A DNA stretch of 64,000 nucleotides from Pollutimonas subterranea (GTDB lineage Bacteria; Pseudomonadota; Gammaproteobacteria; Burkholderiales; Burkholderiaceae_B), in NCBI RefSeq assembly GCF_002849655.1, contig NZ_PDNW01000001.1:186001-250000 (forward strand). The letters are read 5' to 3'. Every line of letters starts with the position of its first letter. Within the stretch, counting starts at the first letter, position 1. The notes under the pieces are model-generated. The model worked only from the letters and a program-made list of their open reading frames with translations. It was not told the origin of the DNA and did no database searches. Positions 1 to 9,013 of the stretch are shown here, piece by piece. The position numbers were made by a program, and so were the translations under genes.

Positions 1-1
1 C

Positions 2-577
2 ATACCTATAATGGGCCCCGAAGAACACGGCGGCCATTGTGAACTGCGTTTTACCGATATGGTCATTCCAGACGAGAACCGCCTCATGGAAGTGGGCGAC
101 GGCCTCAAGCTCACCCAGATCCGGCTCGGGCCCGCCCGCCTGACCCATTGCATGCGGTGGCTGGGACTATCCAAGCGTTCACTGGAAATCGCTTCGGCCT
201 ATGTATCCGAGCGCGAATCGTTCGGTGTCCGCCTGGCCGACAGAGAGGGGGTGCAATGGCTGTTGGGTGAGGCGGCAATGGGCATTCAAATCGGACGCCT
301 GCTTACCATGCATGCTGCCTGGAAGCTCGATCAAGGCGATTTCGCGCGCAAAGAGGTCTCCATGGCCAAAGTGGCTGTCTCCAATACCCTGCATCAGGCG
401 GTCGATACGGCTATCCAGTTGTGTGGCGCACGGGGCTACTCGAAAGATACGCCATTGGAATGGATATACCGCTATGCTCGCCAGGCTCGCTTGGTAGATG
501 GCGCGTCGGAGGTCCACAAAATGGTGTTGTCCAAGAACCTGCTCAAAGAAGGCAGCGATTTCTGGACTTGGGGCTAA
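2..577 (+). CDS. acyl-CoA dehydrogenase, C-terminal part (5' end outside window)
   Basis: This is the last 190 or so residues of an acyl-CoA dehydrogenase, an FAD flavoenzyme that introduces the alpha,beta double bond into acyl-CoA. The reading frame is open to the window edge, so the N-terminal and middle domains are missing from view. The visible part is the C-terminal four-helix domain: an RLTHCMRWLG segment early, and the family's late block LCGARGYSKDTPLEWIYR, which lines the flavin and dimer interface. The next gene starts 3 bp after the stop. Its kinase, DUF6285 and acyl-CoA synthetase neighbours suggest an LvaC/ACAD10-11-like enzyme acting on a phosphorylated 4-hydroxyacyl-CoA. That substrate is inferred from context. 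Confidence 0.9.
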   Translation: MPIMGPEEHGGHCELRFTDMVIPDENRLMEVGDGLKLTQIRLGPARLTHCMRWLGLSKRSLEIASAYVSERESFGVRLADREGVQWLLGEAAMGIQIGRLLTMHAAWKLDQGDFARKEVSMAKVAVSNTLHQAVDTAIQLCGARGYSKDTPLEWIYRYARQARLVDGASEVHKMVLSKNLLKEGSDFWTWG

Positions 578-580
578 GAC

Positions 581-1609
581 GTGGATCTCAATGACATAAC
601 CCGGGCTTTGGCGCTGTATGTCAGGGACCAAGCCAACGCCGAAGACATTCAGGTAATCGAATTTTGCCGCTTGTCGGGCGGCGCCATTCAAAGCAATTAC
701 GCATTGACCGTGCACTGTATCGGCGGGCGGCACCCCGGTCGGCTCGAGTTGGTTGTACGCAGCGATTCGCCATCCACGATCGATGCCAGCCTCAGCCGCG
801 AGCAGGAGTTTCATGTATTGAATGTCGCCTGGGAGGCCGGAGTCACCGTTCCGCAGCCCTTGTGGCTATGCACCGATACAGGCGTGATCGGTAACGTGTT
901 TTGCGTAATGGCCCGTGTATCGGGCACCGCCGCCGGACATAAGCTTGTGCGGGGCGGCCTCACACCACAGCAGGCGCAAGGGTTGACGCATCAGCTGGGC
1001 ATCGAGCTCGCACGACTGCATCAGGTACGACCGCCCGTGGCGTGCCTCGGCGCATTGCCGCTGCCGAAGCCGTCACCGGCCATGGCACGCATCCAGCAGT
1101 ATCGGTCGGCGCTCGATGCCATACCCGAGCCCCACCCCGTGCTGGAGTGGTCCCTGAACTGGCTGGAGGGTCATGCTCCGCCAGATACGGACGTGGTGCT
1201 GTGCCATTGCGACTTTCGTACCGGTAATTACATGGTCGACGATGGACGCCTCACCGGGATCCTGGATTGGGAATTTGCCGCCTGGAGCGATCCGTACGAA
1301 GATCTGGGCTGGTTATGTTCACGGAGCTGGCGTTTTGGCGCCAGTCATAAAGAAGTGGGTGGTGTCGGCGACAAGGACGACTTGTTCGCGGCGTATGCCA
1401 GTGTGTCGGGGCAAACTGTCGACCCGGCCAGGGTGTCTTATTGGGAAATCATGGGCATGACGCGCTGGGCCATCATTGCTTTGCAACAGGCTCAACGTCA
1501 TCTGTCCGGCGAGCAGTCCTCGCTTGAACTGGCCTTGACCGGACGCCTGCTGCCGGAAATCGAATTCAATATCCTGACGCAGATCGCCCAGGAGAGCCAA
1601 AATGACTAG
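581..1609 (+). CDS. phosphotransferase family (APH/choline kinase-fold) protein, LvaA-like
   Basis: This 342-residue protein has the aminoglycoside-phosphotransferase kinase fold. The catalytic loop reads HCDFRTGN (His209, Asp211, Asn216) and the metal-binding aspartate is Asp229 in GILDWEFA. The start is GTG, 3 bp after the acyl-CoA dehydrogenase stop; no upstream ATG fits. Stand-alone members next to an acyl-CoA dehydrogenase resemble the separate halves of ACAD10/ACAD11 and Pseudomonas LvaA, which phosphorylates the 4-hydroxyl of a 4-hydroxyacyl-CoA so that the dehydrogenase can eliminate it. The fold is clear; the substrate is inferred from neighbours. It is unlikely to be an antibiotic-resistance gene. 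Confidence 0.85.
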   Translation: MDLNDITRALALYVRDQANAEDIQVIEFCRLSGGAIQSNYALTVHCIGGRHPGRLELVVRSDSPSTIDASLSREQEFHVLNVAWEAGVTVPQPLWLCTDTGVIGNVFCVMARVSGTAAGHKLVRGGLTPQQAQGLTHQLGIELARLHQVRPPVACLGALPLPKPSPAMARIQQYRSALDAIPEPHPVLEWSLNWLEGHAPPDTDVVLCHCDFRTGNYMVDDGRLTGILDWEFAAWSDPYEDLGWLCSRSWRFGASHKEVGGVGDKDDLFAAYASVSGQTVDPARVSYWEIMGMTRWAIIALQQAQRHLSGEQSSLELALTGRLLPEIEFNILTQIAQESQND

Positions 1610-1976
1610 TCGTCCAAATGGAAGCGAACTGCTGGCGGTGGCTCGTCGTACCTTGCTGGATCAACTCCTGCCCTTGCTGCCTGCGGCCAAGAGCTATGAT
1701 GCATTGATGGTCGCCAACGCCATGGCAATGGCGGCGCGCGAGCTCGACAGCCAGGGGCGGGATGAGTCCGAAGCGCAGATACTGCAGTTCTACCGTCGGA
1801 TTGGGCTGGAAGGCACGCAAGATGCTACCGAGCGGGGTCTGGCCGAGCTGATCCGAAAGAGGGCCATTGATCCGTCGCAGCATGGGCTATTGCACCCATT
1901 GCTTTTGGCCCTTACTCGGGACAAGCTCGCGATCACCAACCCGAAGCAATTGGATAGACAAGGGGATAGCGCATGA
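1602..1976 (+). CDS. DUF6285 domain protein, LvaB-like
   Basis: This is a 124-residue, mostly helical, probably cytosolic protein with no signal peptide. It overlaps the kinase gene by 8 bp and has an AGGAG site just upstream of its ATG, so it is likely translationally coupled. Its composition (LLDQLLPLLP, MAARELDSQ) and its position between a phosphotransferase and an acyl-CoA synthetase match the DUF6285 family. In the Pseudomonas levulinate pathway the small protein LvaB is needed for activity of the kinase LvaA, and this gene occupies the same place. A kinase-partner role is inference. Confidence 0.75.
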   Translation: MTSRPNGSELLAVARRTLLDQLLPLLPAAKSYDALMVANAMAMAARELDSQGRDESEAQILQFYRRIGLEGTQDATERGLAELIRKRAIDPSQHGLLHPLLLALTRDKLAITNPKQLDRQGDSA

Positions 1977-3604
1977 GCAACCCGTATCAGCATGGACTGG
2001 ACAAGCAGCCAGCCAATTACTCCAGCCTGACGCCGGTCAGTTTCCTCGAACGATCGGCCCATGTTTATCCCGACAAGGTGGCGGTGATAGACGACGACAT
2101 GGTCCTGACTTACCGGCATTTTTATCGCCGCTGCTGCAGTATGGCATCGGCGTTGAGCAAAATCGGTATCAGTTCGGATGACACCGTTTCGGTCTTGTGT
2201 TTCAACTCGCACGAGTTGCTGGAAAGCCATTATTCCATTCCCATGGTGGGCGCGGTCCTCAATGCCGTGAACACCCGCGTCGATGCTGCGACGCTTGCCT
2301 TTATCCTCCAGCATGGCGAGTCCCGGGTTCTACTGTACGACACCGAATTTGAGCCTCTGGTTCGGCAAGCATTGGCCACCATGGAGTCGCCGCCTTTGCT
2401 GGTAGCTATCGTACGCGAGGGTGGTGCACTGCAGGCTCCGGAGGTGCTCCTCTATGAAAACATGGTTGCTGCCGGCGACCCTGATTTCCGCTGGGCCAAG
2501 GTCGCCGATGAGTGGGATGCCATCACGCTAAATTACACATCCGGAACCACCGGCAACCCCAAAGGGGCCGTTTATCATCATCGCGGGGCTTATCTTGCCG
2601 CAATGAGCAATGCCATGGCCTTCAACATGGGCTCGGGCGCCGTGTATCTATGGACCTTGCCCATGTTCCATTGCAACGGCTGGTGCTACACCTGGGCGGT
2701 GACGGCGGTTGGCGGGACACACGTCTGCCTGCGAAAGGTCCAGGCTGCGGCGGTTCTGGAGCGCATTCACAAGCATGGCGTTACCCATATGTGCGGTGCG
2801 CCCATTGTGTTGAACATGTTGTTGAACGACTTCCACAATAGTGGTCATACGCTGCAGCAGCCTGTGCAATTCGGCCTGGGCGGCGCCGCTCCACCCAGCC
2901 CTGTTATCGGCCGTGCCCGGCAAGTCGGCTTTCAGATCACACATCTGTATGGGCTGACCGAATCCTACGGCCCCTCGGCAATCTGCGTGTGGCATGACGA
3001 ATGGGACGAGCTGCCCGCCGATGAACTCGCCCGGAAAATGGCCAGGCAAGGAGTCGGACTATTGGCCATTGATGCGCTTAGCGTGGCCAGGCTGGACGAT
3101 GGCACTCCTGCGCCGGCGGATGGGCAGACGCTGGGTGAGCTGCTGATCCGTGGCAATACCTTGATGAAAGGATATTTAAAGAATGAGCCGGGGACGCAGG
3201 AAGCATTCCAGGACGGCTGGTTTCACACAGGCGATATTGCCGTGATGCATCCGGATGGCTATGTTGAAATCAAGGACCGCGCCAAAGACATCATCATTTC
3301 AGGCGGCGAAAATATTTCCAGCCAGGAAATCGAAGAGGTCCTGTATAGCCACCCAAGGGTGTTCGAAGCGGCGGTGGTGGCGCTGGCCGATGAGACCTGG
3401 GGCGAGGTGCCTTGCGCGTTTGTAGCCTTGAAGGATGAAGTCCAGCCGAACGACGAAATGGAGTTCATCGCCTTTTGCAAAGCACGCATGGCTTCATTCA
3501 AGGCTCCCAAGCGTATCGTTTTTGGCGAGCTGCCCAAGACGTCCACCGGAAAGATACGCAAGAATATCCTCAGGGACACGCTCGCGACGAAAGGTTCGCG
3601 TTAA
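1973..3604 (+). CDS. AMP-binding acyl-CoA synthetase
   Basis: This 543-residue ANL-superfamily enzyme activates a carboxylic acid with ATP and CoA to an acyl-CoA. The P-loop YTSGTTGNPKG lies at residues 188-198. Further on come the adenine-binding YGLTES, the GWFHTGD hinge region, GGENISSQEIE, and the C-terminal PKTSTGKIRK that carries the catalytic lysine. The length is normal for medium-chain or fatty acyl-CoA ligases. It starts at an ATGA overlap with the DUF6285 gene after an AGGGG site. It probably supplies the CoA thioester for the upstream kinase and dehydrogenase (an LvaE-like role). Substrate chain length cannot be read from sequence. Confidence 0.93.
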   Translation: MSNPYQHGLDKQPANYSSLTPVSFLERSAHVYPDKVAVIDDDMVLTYRHFYRRCCSMASALSKIGISSDDTVSVLCFNSHELLESHYSIPMVGAVLNAVNTRVDAATLAFILQHGESRVLLYDTEFEPLVRQALATMESPPLLVAIVREGGALQAPEVLLYENMVAAGDPDFRWAKVADEWDAITLNYTSGTTGNPKGAVYHHRGAYLAAMSNAMAFNMGSGAVYLWTLPMFHCNGWCYTWAVTAVGGTHVCLRKVQAAAVLERIHKHGVTHMCGAPIVLNMLLNDFHNSGHTLQQPVQFGLGGAAPPSPVIGRARQVGFQITHLYGLTESYGPSAICVWHDEWDELPADELARKMARQGVGLLAIDALSVARLDDGTPAPADGQTLGELLIRGNTLMKGYLKNEPGTQEAFQDGWFHTGDIAVMHPDGYVEIKDRAKDIIISGGENISSQEIEEVLYSHPRVFEAAVVALADETWGEVPCAFVALKDEVQPNDEMEFIAFCKARMASFKAPKRIVFGELPKTSTGKIRKNILRDTLATKGSR

Positions 3605-3709
3605 TCAGGCAGCAACAACCATGGAGATGTTGGACTACCGGTGCACATAGCAGTACAGAAGTAGAGAACTAGAAATGTACTAAATAATTATTCCTCAAGG
3701 AGACAATAC

Positions 3710-4930
3710 ATGTTCAAGATTCTTTCAACCCGCTCCCTGTTATCGATGGCCATTGCCGGCTCGATGAGCCTGGGTGTTGCCCATGCGGCCGAAGATCCCA
3801 TCAAGATCGGCGCTATTTACATCATGTCCGGCAGCGCAGCGACCTATGGAAAATTCGCGCAGCAGGGCATTCAGTTGGCCATGGACGAAATCAACGCCGC
3901 GGGCGGCGTGCTCGGGCGTCAACTGGCATTGCAACTCGAGGACGGTCAAGGGAAGGCTGCCGTAGCCATCCAGGCAGCCCGTAAGCTGGTCTACCAGGAC
4001 GAAGCCGACGTGCTCATGGGGCTGGACAGCTCCGGTGTGGCGCAGGGACTGGCTCCTGTATTGCCGGAACTCGGCAAGCCCTTCATCATCACCCACGCCG
4101 CCACGCCTGACGTAACCGGCAAGCTGTGCAATGCCTTTACGTACCGGGTCAGTGTCAATGTGCACCAGAACATGCAGGGCGCTGCTACGGTCGCGGCCAA
4201 GACAGGGGCCAAGAAATGGACCACCATAGGTCCCGATTACGCCTTCGGGCATCAATCCTGGGAATTCTTCGGCAAATACCTGAAAGAAAAATCCCCCGAT
4301 GCCGTGCTGATGTCGGAAACCGCGTTTCCCCGATTCGGGGCCGAGGATTTCACGCCTTTCATCAACGGAGTCATGGAATCCAAGCCGGATGGCGTCGTCA
4401 TTTCCCTGTGGGGCGGTGACCTGGTCAACTTCGTACGCCAGGCCAATAACCGAGGCTTCTTCAAGCAGGGATTTGAAGTGCTGTTCACCGTGGGCGCCGC
4501 CACCGAGGTGCTTGCCGCGCTGGGCGATCAAATGCCTGAAGGCGTGTGGCTGGGTACCCGTTACTGGTATGGCTCTCACGATAACGATCTCAACAAAAAG
4601 TTCGTCGCCTCATACCAGAAGAACTACGGCACGCCGCCCAGCTATAACGCAGAAGGCGCCTATGTCGCCGTGTACGCCTTCAAGGCAGCTATCGAGAAAG
4701 CCGGCAACACAGACGGAAAAGCCGTGGCGCAAGCGCTTTCTGGCTTGAGCATCCCGGCTCCGACCGGCACCGTAACCTTCCGCAAGGGCGATAACCAGGC
4801 ATTGATCGGACCCACATGGGGACGCACGGGTGCCATGAGTACACAAGACAAAATCCGCTCCCTGACCGATGCGCAATTTTTCGACGGCGAAAAAATAACG
4901 CCTCCGGTCGATCCCGCCTGCAAGCTATAG
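3710..4930 (+). CDS. periplasmic substrate-binding protein of Liv-type ABC transporter
   Basis: This 406-residue binding protein belongs to the Leu/Ile/Val-binding (type I periplasmic) family. A Sec signal peptide with an AHA cleavage site occupies about residues 1-26, followed by the typical opening IKIGAIYIMSGSAATYGKF. The AAGGVLGRQL segment is also family-typical. AAGGAG precedes the ATG. The permease and ATPase genes follow directly. Its place after an acyl-CoA synthetase/dehydrogenase module suggests that the ligand is the carboxylic acid degraded by that module rather than an amino acid; this is inference. Confidence 0.92.
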   Translation: MFKILSTRSLLSMAIAGSMSLGVAHAAEDPIKIGAIYIMSGSAATYGKFAQQGIQLAMDEINAAGGVLGRQLALQLEDGQGKAAVAIQAARKLVYQDEADVLMGLDSSGVAQGLAPVLPELGKPFIITHAATPDVTGKLCNAFTYRVSVNVHQNMQGAATVAAKTGAKKWTTIGPDYAFGHQSWEFFGKYLKEKSPDAVLMSETAFPRFGAEDFTPFINGVMESKPDGVVISLWGGDLVNFVRQANNRGFFKQGFEVLFTVGAATEVLAALGDQMPEGVWLGTRYWYGSHDNDLNKKFVASYQKNYGTPPSYNAEGAYVAVYAFKAAIEKAGNTDGKAVAQALSGLSIPAPTGTVTFRKGDNQALIGPTWGRTGAMSTQDKIRSLTDAQFFDGEKITPPVDPACKL

Positions 4931-5013
4931 CAGCTTCGGGAATTCCGGGTATGCATCAGTTCCGCCTGGCGCCCCGGCGCCGGGCGGTGTGTGTGAATTA
5001 AGGGGGAAACACC

Positions 5014-5886
5014 ATGAGCAGTCTAGGCATGGCTTTGCTCAACAGCCTTGATATCGGCCTGCTGCTGTTTGTCATTGCGGTTGGATTGAATATTGTCTTT
5101 GGCGTATTGAATGTCATCAATTTTGCCCACGGCGCGCTATACATGCTGGGCGCTTATCTCGCCTATACCTGCATGACACTGCTGGGCATGTCGTTCTGGC
5201 TTACCTTGTTGCTTGCTCCCTTGGGCGTGGCGGCACTGGCTGTGCTCATCGACCGCGTCATGCTGCGCTTTATCTACCAGCGTGAAGTTTCCGACAGTCT
5301 GTTGCTCACCTTTGCGTTGCTGCTCATTTTGAACGAGTCGGTGCGCCTGGTGTGGGGCACGGGCATACACGTGATCGATCCGCCTCCATTGCTGCAGGGC
5401 ACGGCGGTGCTCCCCGGGGGGGTCACCTATCCGATCTACAGCCTTTTCGTCGTGGCGGTAGGGCTGGTTTTCGTTTGCGCATTATGGCTTTTGTTCAACC
5501 GCACGCGGGTCGGCAAAATCATGCGCGCAGCGGCGCTAGACCGCGACATGGCGCAAGTGCTTTGCATCAATACCAAGCTGGTGATTACGGGGGTATTTGC
5601 CTTTGGCGCGTGGCTGGCCGCGGTGGGTGGCGTCGTCGCCGCGCCCATGCGGGCCATTGATCCGGGTATGGGCGACAAGATCATCATCGAAAGCTTTATT
5701 GTCGTGGTCATCGGTGGCCTGGGCAGTTTCCCGGGGACGCTGTTGGGCGCAATCATCCTTGGCCTTATTTATGGGTTTGGCGGACGTTTCTTTCCCGAGG
5801 TCAACCTGATCCTGCCTTTCGTGGGAATGGCGATTGTGCTGCTACTCAAGCCGCATGGCTTGATGGGCAAGGGGGCGTCGACATGA
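5014..5886 (+). CDS. Liv-type ABC transporter permease (LivH family)
   Basis: This 290-residue hydrophobic protein has about eight membrane segments. It carries LivH-family signatures: GLNIVFGVLNVINFAHGAL near residues 23-41 and the VVVIGGLGSFPGT loop near residue 230, which contacts the ATPase. A GGGGGAAA site precedes the ATG. Its stop overlaps the next permease by 4 bp (ATGA). It forms half of the heterodimeric membrane channel. Confidence 0.93.
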   Translation: MSSLGMALLNSLDIGLLLFVIAVGLNIVFGVLNVINFAHGALYMLGAYLAYTCMTLLGMSFWLTLLLAPLGVAALAVLIDRVMLRFIYQREVSDSLLLTFALLLILNESVRLVWGTGIHVIDPPPLLQGTAVLPGGVTYPIYSLFVVAVGLVFVCALWLLFNRTRVGKIMRAAALDRDMAQVLCINTKLVITGVFAFGAWLAAVGGVVAAPMRAIDPGMGDKIIIESFIVVVIGGLGSFPGTLLGAIILGLIYGFGGRFFPEVNLILPFVGMAIVLLLKPHGLMGKGAST

Positions 5887-6827
5887 AGAACCGACTAATA
5901 CCGTTCGTGCTGGCCGTATTGCTGCTTGGGCTGGTTGCCTTGCCGTGGATAACACCATACTTCTATATTTTCATCGTCACCGAGATCCTGATACTGGGCC
6001 TGTTTGCGGCGAGCTTCAACCTGATCTTCGGGTATACGGGCATGCTCAGTTTCGGGCATGCCGCTTTCTTCGGCGTCGGGTCCTATGCCACGGCCCTGTT
6101 GCTCCAAGGCGCGCAATGGCCGCTGCTGGCGTGCTTGCTGGTCGCCATCTTGGCCGGTGCCGTCCTGGCGCTCATCATCGGATTTTTCAGCGTCAGGCTT
6201 AATGAAGTCTACTTCTCCATGTTGACCCTCGCCTTTGGCATGATGGTTTTTGCTGTCGTGCATCAGTGGCGGTCGGTGACCAACGGCAGCGATGGAATAG
6301 CCGGGTTTCGCGTGGGTTCGCTAGGGCTGGGATTCGACCTTGCACTGGGGAATCCCAGCGTCTACTACCATGTTGTCCTGGTCATTGTCGTGCTCGCCAC
6401 TGCCATTCTGTACCTGATCTGCCGTTCATCGTTCGGTCTCATCCTGCGTGCCATTCGGCAGAATCCCGAACGCGTGGCGTTTTGCGGACTCAATGTCAGG
6501 AGCTATCGGCTGGCGGCATTCACGATATCGGGTGCGTTTGCCGGCCTGGCCGGTGGGCTTATGGCGCCATTCCTGCGTATTGCCAGTCCGGAGCTTGTCC
6601 ATTGGTCCATGTCGGCCGAGCCTGTGCTGATGTCCATCCTGGGCGGAACCGGCTATTTCCTGGGGCCGTTCTTCGGGGCCGGCATGTTCGTGTTGCTGGA
6701 AACCTGGATTACAAGCATGACGCATGCATGGATGCTGGTGCTCGGTATCATCCTGGCGCTGATGGTCATGTTTTTTCGGCGAGGCGTGCTGGGAACCTTT
6801 CTTGACTGGCTGCAGGAGCGAAAATGA
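5883..6827 (+). CDS. Liv-type ABC transporter permease (LivM family)
   Basis: This 314-residue membrane protein of the LivM family is the second half of the channel. The family block NLIFGYTGMLSFGHAAFFGVG lies near residues 46-66, and the ATPase-contact loop is SILGGTGYFLGP near the C-terminus. It overlaps both neighbours by 4 bp, as is usual for this operon type. Length and topology are complete. Confidence 0.93.
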   Translation: MKNRLIPFVLAVLLLGLVALPWITPYFYIFIVTEILILGLFAASFNLIFGYTGMLSFGHAAFFGVGSYATALLLQGAQWPLLACLLVAILAGAVLALIIGFFSVRLNEVYFSMLTLAFGMMVFAVVHQWRSVTNGSDGIAGFRVGSLGLGFDLALGNPSVYYHVVLVIVVLATAILYLICRSSFGLILRAIRQNPERVAFCGLNVRSYRLAAFTISGAFAGLAGGLMAPFLRIASPELVHWSMSAEPVLMSILGGTGYFLGPFFGAGMFVLLETWITSMTHAWMLVLGIILALMVMFFRRGVLGTFLDWLQERK

Positions 6828-7594
6828 CTCAAGCTATATTGCAAGTCAGCAATCTGACCAAGCGTTTTGGAGGCGTGGCGGCCATACTGGATGTGTCGCT
6901 CGACGTGCTGCCCCACGAAACCCTGGCCATCATCGGCCCCAATGGCGCCGGCAAGACAACGTTCTACAACATGTTGTCGGGCCGCATGACGCCTACTTCG
7001 GGCAAGATCCTGTTCGAAGGCCAGGATATTACCGGCTTGCCGCCGCACCGCATCAGCCGCATGGGTGTATCGCGTTCGTTCCAGATCAACAATATCTTCA
7101 ACGAGATGACCGTACGCGAGAACATCGAGGTCGCGCTCACCGCCTACCATGGCGACAGCCGGCGCTGGTCCAACATTGCATCGCGCAACAGGCCTATCCA
7201 GCAAGAAGCCGACACGCTGCTGGAGCGCCTCTCGTTGACTGATCTGGCCTTGCGGCGCGCCGGTGTCATCAGCTATGGCGACAAGCGGCTGGTCGAAATC
7301 GCGATGGTGCTGGCAACACGACCGCATCTGGTCCTGCTCGATGAGCCCACGGCCGGGATGACGCCCGATGAAACGCATCGGGTTACGGCCTTGGTCAAGT
7401 CTTTGGCGGCCACCGGCGATTACACCTTTCTCATCACGGAACACGATATGGGCGTGGTATTCGACGTGGCCGATCGTATCCTGGTCATGCACCGTGGCCA
7501 ATCCCTGGTCCTGGGTTCGCCCCAGGAAGTGAAAGTGCACCCGGAGGTCAGGCGGGCCTATTTGGGCGACGCAGAAGAGGAAATCGCACCATGA
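6824..7594 (+). CDS. Liv-type ABC transporter ATP-binding protein (LivG family)
   Basis: This 256-residue ATPase has Walker A GPNGAGKTTFYN (about residues 39-50), a signature-loop region around ISYGDKRLVEIAM in place of LSGGQ, Walker B LVLLDEPTAGM and the switch segment TEHDM. The relaxed signature loop is typical of LivG. It overlaps LivM and LivF by 4 bp each and supplies half of the ATPase heterodimer that powers uptake. Confidence 0.93.
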   Translation: MTQAILQVSNLTKRFGGVAAILDVSLDVLPHETLAIIGPNGAGKTTFYNMLSGRMTPTSGKILFEGQDITGLPPHRISRMGVSRSFQINNIFNEMTVRENIEVALTAYHGDSRRWSNIASRNRPIQQEADTLLERLSLTDLALRRAGVISYGDKRLVEIAMVLATRPHLVLLDEPTAGMTPDETHRVTALVKSLAATGDYTFLITEHDMGVVFDVADRILVMHRGQSLVLGSPQEVKVHPEVRRAYLGDAEEEIAP

Positions 7595-8295
7595 TCCTTG
7601 AAGTCGATAATATTCATACCTATTACGGCGAGAGCCATGCGCTGCAAGGCATTTCCTTGAACCTCAAGGAAGGCGAGACGGTCTGCCTGCTGGGTCGTAA
7701 TGGCGCGGGAAAAAGCACAACCTTGCGCAGCATCATCGGCTTGTCGGCGCCGTGCACGGGCCGGGTAAGCTTCCAGGGTCGTGACATCACCGGGCAGCCC
7801 GCTTACCGCAATGCGCGCGCGGGCATAGGGCTGGTGCCCGAAGACCGTCGAATATTTCCCGGCCTCAGCGTACGCGAAAACCTGGAAATTGCCGAGTACC
7901 GGCGGCCTGGCGCTACGCGCCAGTGGACCATCGAACGCATTTTCGACGAGTACCCCATGCTCGGCGAATTGGCCGGCCAGGACGGCAGTACTTTGTCGGG
8001 CGGCCAGCAGCAAATGCTGGCCGTGGCAAGGTCATTGATGAGCGAACCTACGCTGCTGTTGCTCGATGAACCCAACGAAGGCCTGGCCCCCGTCATCGTC
8101 AAGCAGATCGGCGCGCTGATAGACCAGTTGTCGAAGACCACCACCATTTTATTTACTGATCAGAGCGTACACTTCGCCCTCAAGCATGCGCAGCGCGCCT
8201 ACATTCTGGAAAAGGGCATGATTGTCCACGAAGCCAGCAGCCAGGCGCTGATCAACGACACTGAGACGCAGCACCGCTACCTGTCGGTGGCGTAA
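7591..8295 (+). CDS. Liv-type ABC transporter ATP-binding protein (LivF family)
   Basis: This 234-residue ATPase has Walker A GRNGAGKSTTLR (about residues 35-46), the signature LSGGQQQMLAVAR and Walker B LLLLDEPNEGLAP, the LivF form of that motif. The usual H-loop histidine region reads LFTDQSVHFA, where LivF proteins commonly have EQN. It is the last gene of the transporter set, 25 bp before the TetR gene, so the regulator may be co-transcribed. Confidence 0.93.
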   Translation: MILEVDNIHTYYGESHALQGISLNLKEGETVCLLGRNGAGKSTTLRSIIGLSAPCTGRVSFQGRDITGQPAYRNARAGIGLVPEDRRIFPGLSVRENLEIAEYRRPGATRQWTIERIFDEYPMLGELAGQDGSTLSGGQQQMLAVARSLMSEPTLLLLDEPNEGLAPVIVKQIGALIDQLSKTTTILFTDQSVHFALKHAQRAYILEKGMIVHEASSQALINDTETQHRYLSVA

Positions 8296-8320
8296 ACAAG
8301 ATATGAGGGTGGAGCAGTAC

Positions 8321-9013
8321 ATGATTGCTGATTTTGAATCGTTCAAGATCGAGCTTGGTTTATCAAAGGTCGAAATTTGCCGCGAGCTATATCGCACGAA
8401 CAGGGATTTGATCCGTATAAAGAAAGAGTCTGTCGCCGTAAGCAATCTGGTGCGGATCATCGATTCCACCCTGCGCCTGACCCGCAGGAAAGGCTTTCAT
8501 GCGATGTCCTTGCGCGATCTTTGTGCGGATTCCGGATTCAGCATAGGTGGCCTGTATGCGTATATTAAAAGCAAGGACGACCTGATCTATTTGATTCAAA
8601 GCCATGGGTTTTTGCTTACCCGACGCACCATGCTGGCCTATACGCAAGAGGTCGATTCGCCGAGAGACAGGCTGCTTGCCGCCGTGAAGGCGCATGTGTA
8701 CCTCAGTGAACTGATGCAGCCATGGTTTTATTTTTCGTTCATGGAAACCAAGAGCCTGCCCGAAAAGCACAAGAAGGAAGCCATATCGGTCGAGCTCGAG
8801 GTCGAAGACATTATCTACGGGATTATCCAGGATGGCATCAAGGCGAATGCCTTCCGCAACGTCAATGCCAAGCTGCTGGCTTCAATGTGCAAGGCCATGA
8901 TGCAGGATTGGTATCTGAAACGGCGCAAATACAACAATCAAGGCACGGATGCCACGCAATATGCTGAATTTGTCGGCGATATTCTGGAAAACTACCTGCT
9001 GCCGCCTGGGTGA
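8321..9013 (+). CDS. TetR/AcrR-family transcriptional regulator
   Basis: This protein has an N-terminal TetR-type helix-turn-helix around FHAMSLRDLCADSGFSIGGL, followed by YAYIKSKDDLIYLI, the usual end of the DNA-binding domain. A helical ligand-binding domain follows. The HTH starts some 50 residues in, so there is an unusual N-terminal extension. I place the start at the ATG at 8321 because GGTGGAG lies at a good distance; the ATG at 8303 is in frame but has a weaker site. It closely follows livF and probably represses the catabolic and uptake operon, with an acyl-CoA as a plausible ligand (inference). Confidence 0.85.
   Translation: MIADFESFKIELGLSKVEICRELYRTNRDLIRIKKESVAVSNLVRIIDSTLRLTRRKGFHAMSLRDLCADSGFSIGGLYAYIKSKDDLIYLIQSHGFLLTRRTMLAYTQEVDSPRDRLLAAVKAHVYLSELMQPWFYFSFMETKSLPEKHKKEAISVELEVEDIIYGIIQDGIKANAFRNVNAKLLASMCKAMMQDWYLKRRKYNNQGTDATQYAEFVGDILENYLLPPG

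Noticed and set aside
581-1609. Aminoglycoside resistance gene
   Set aside because: It shares only the kinase fold; the acyl-CoA dehydrogenase, DUF6285 and acyl-CoA synthetase neighbours point to catabolism.
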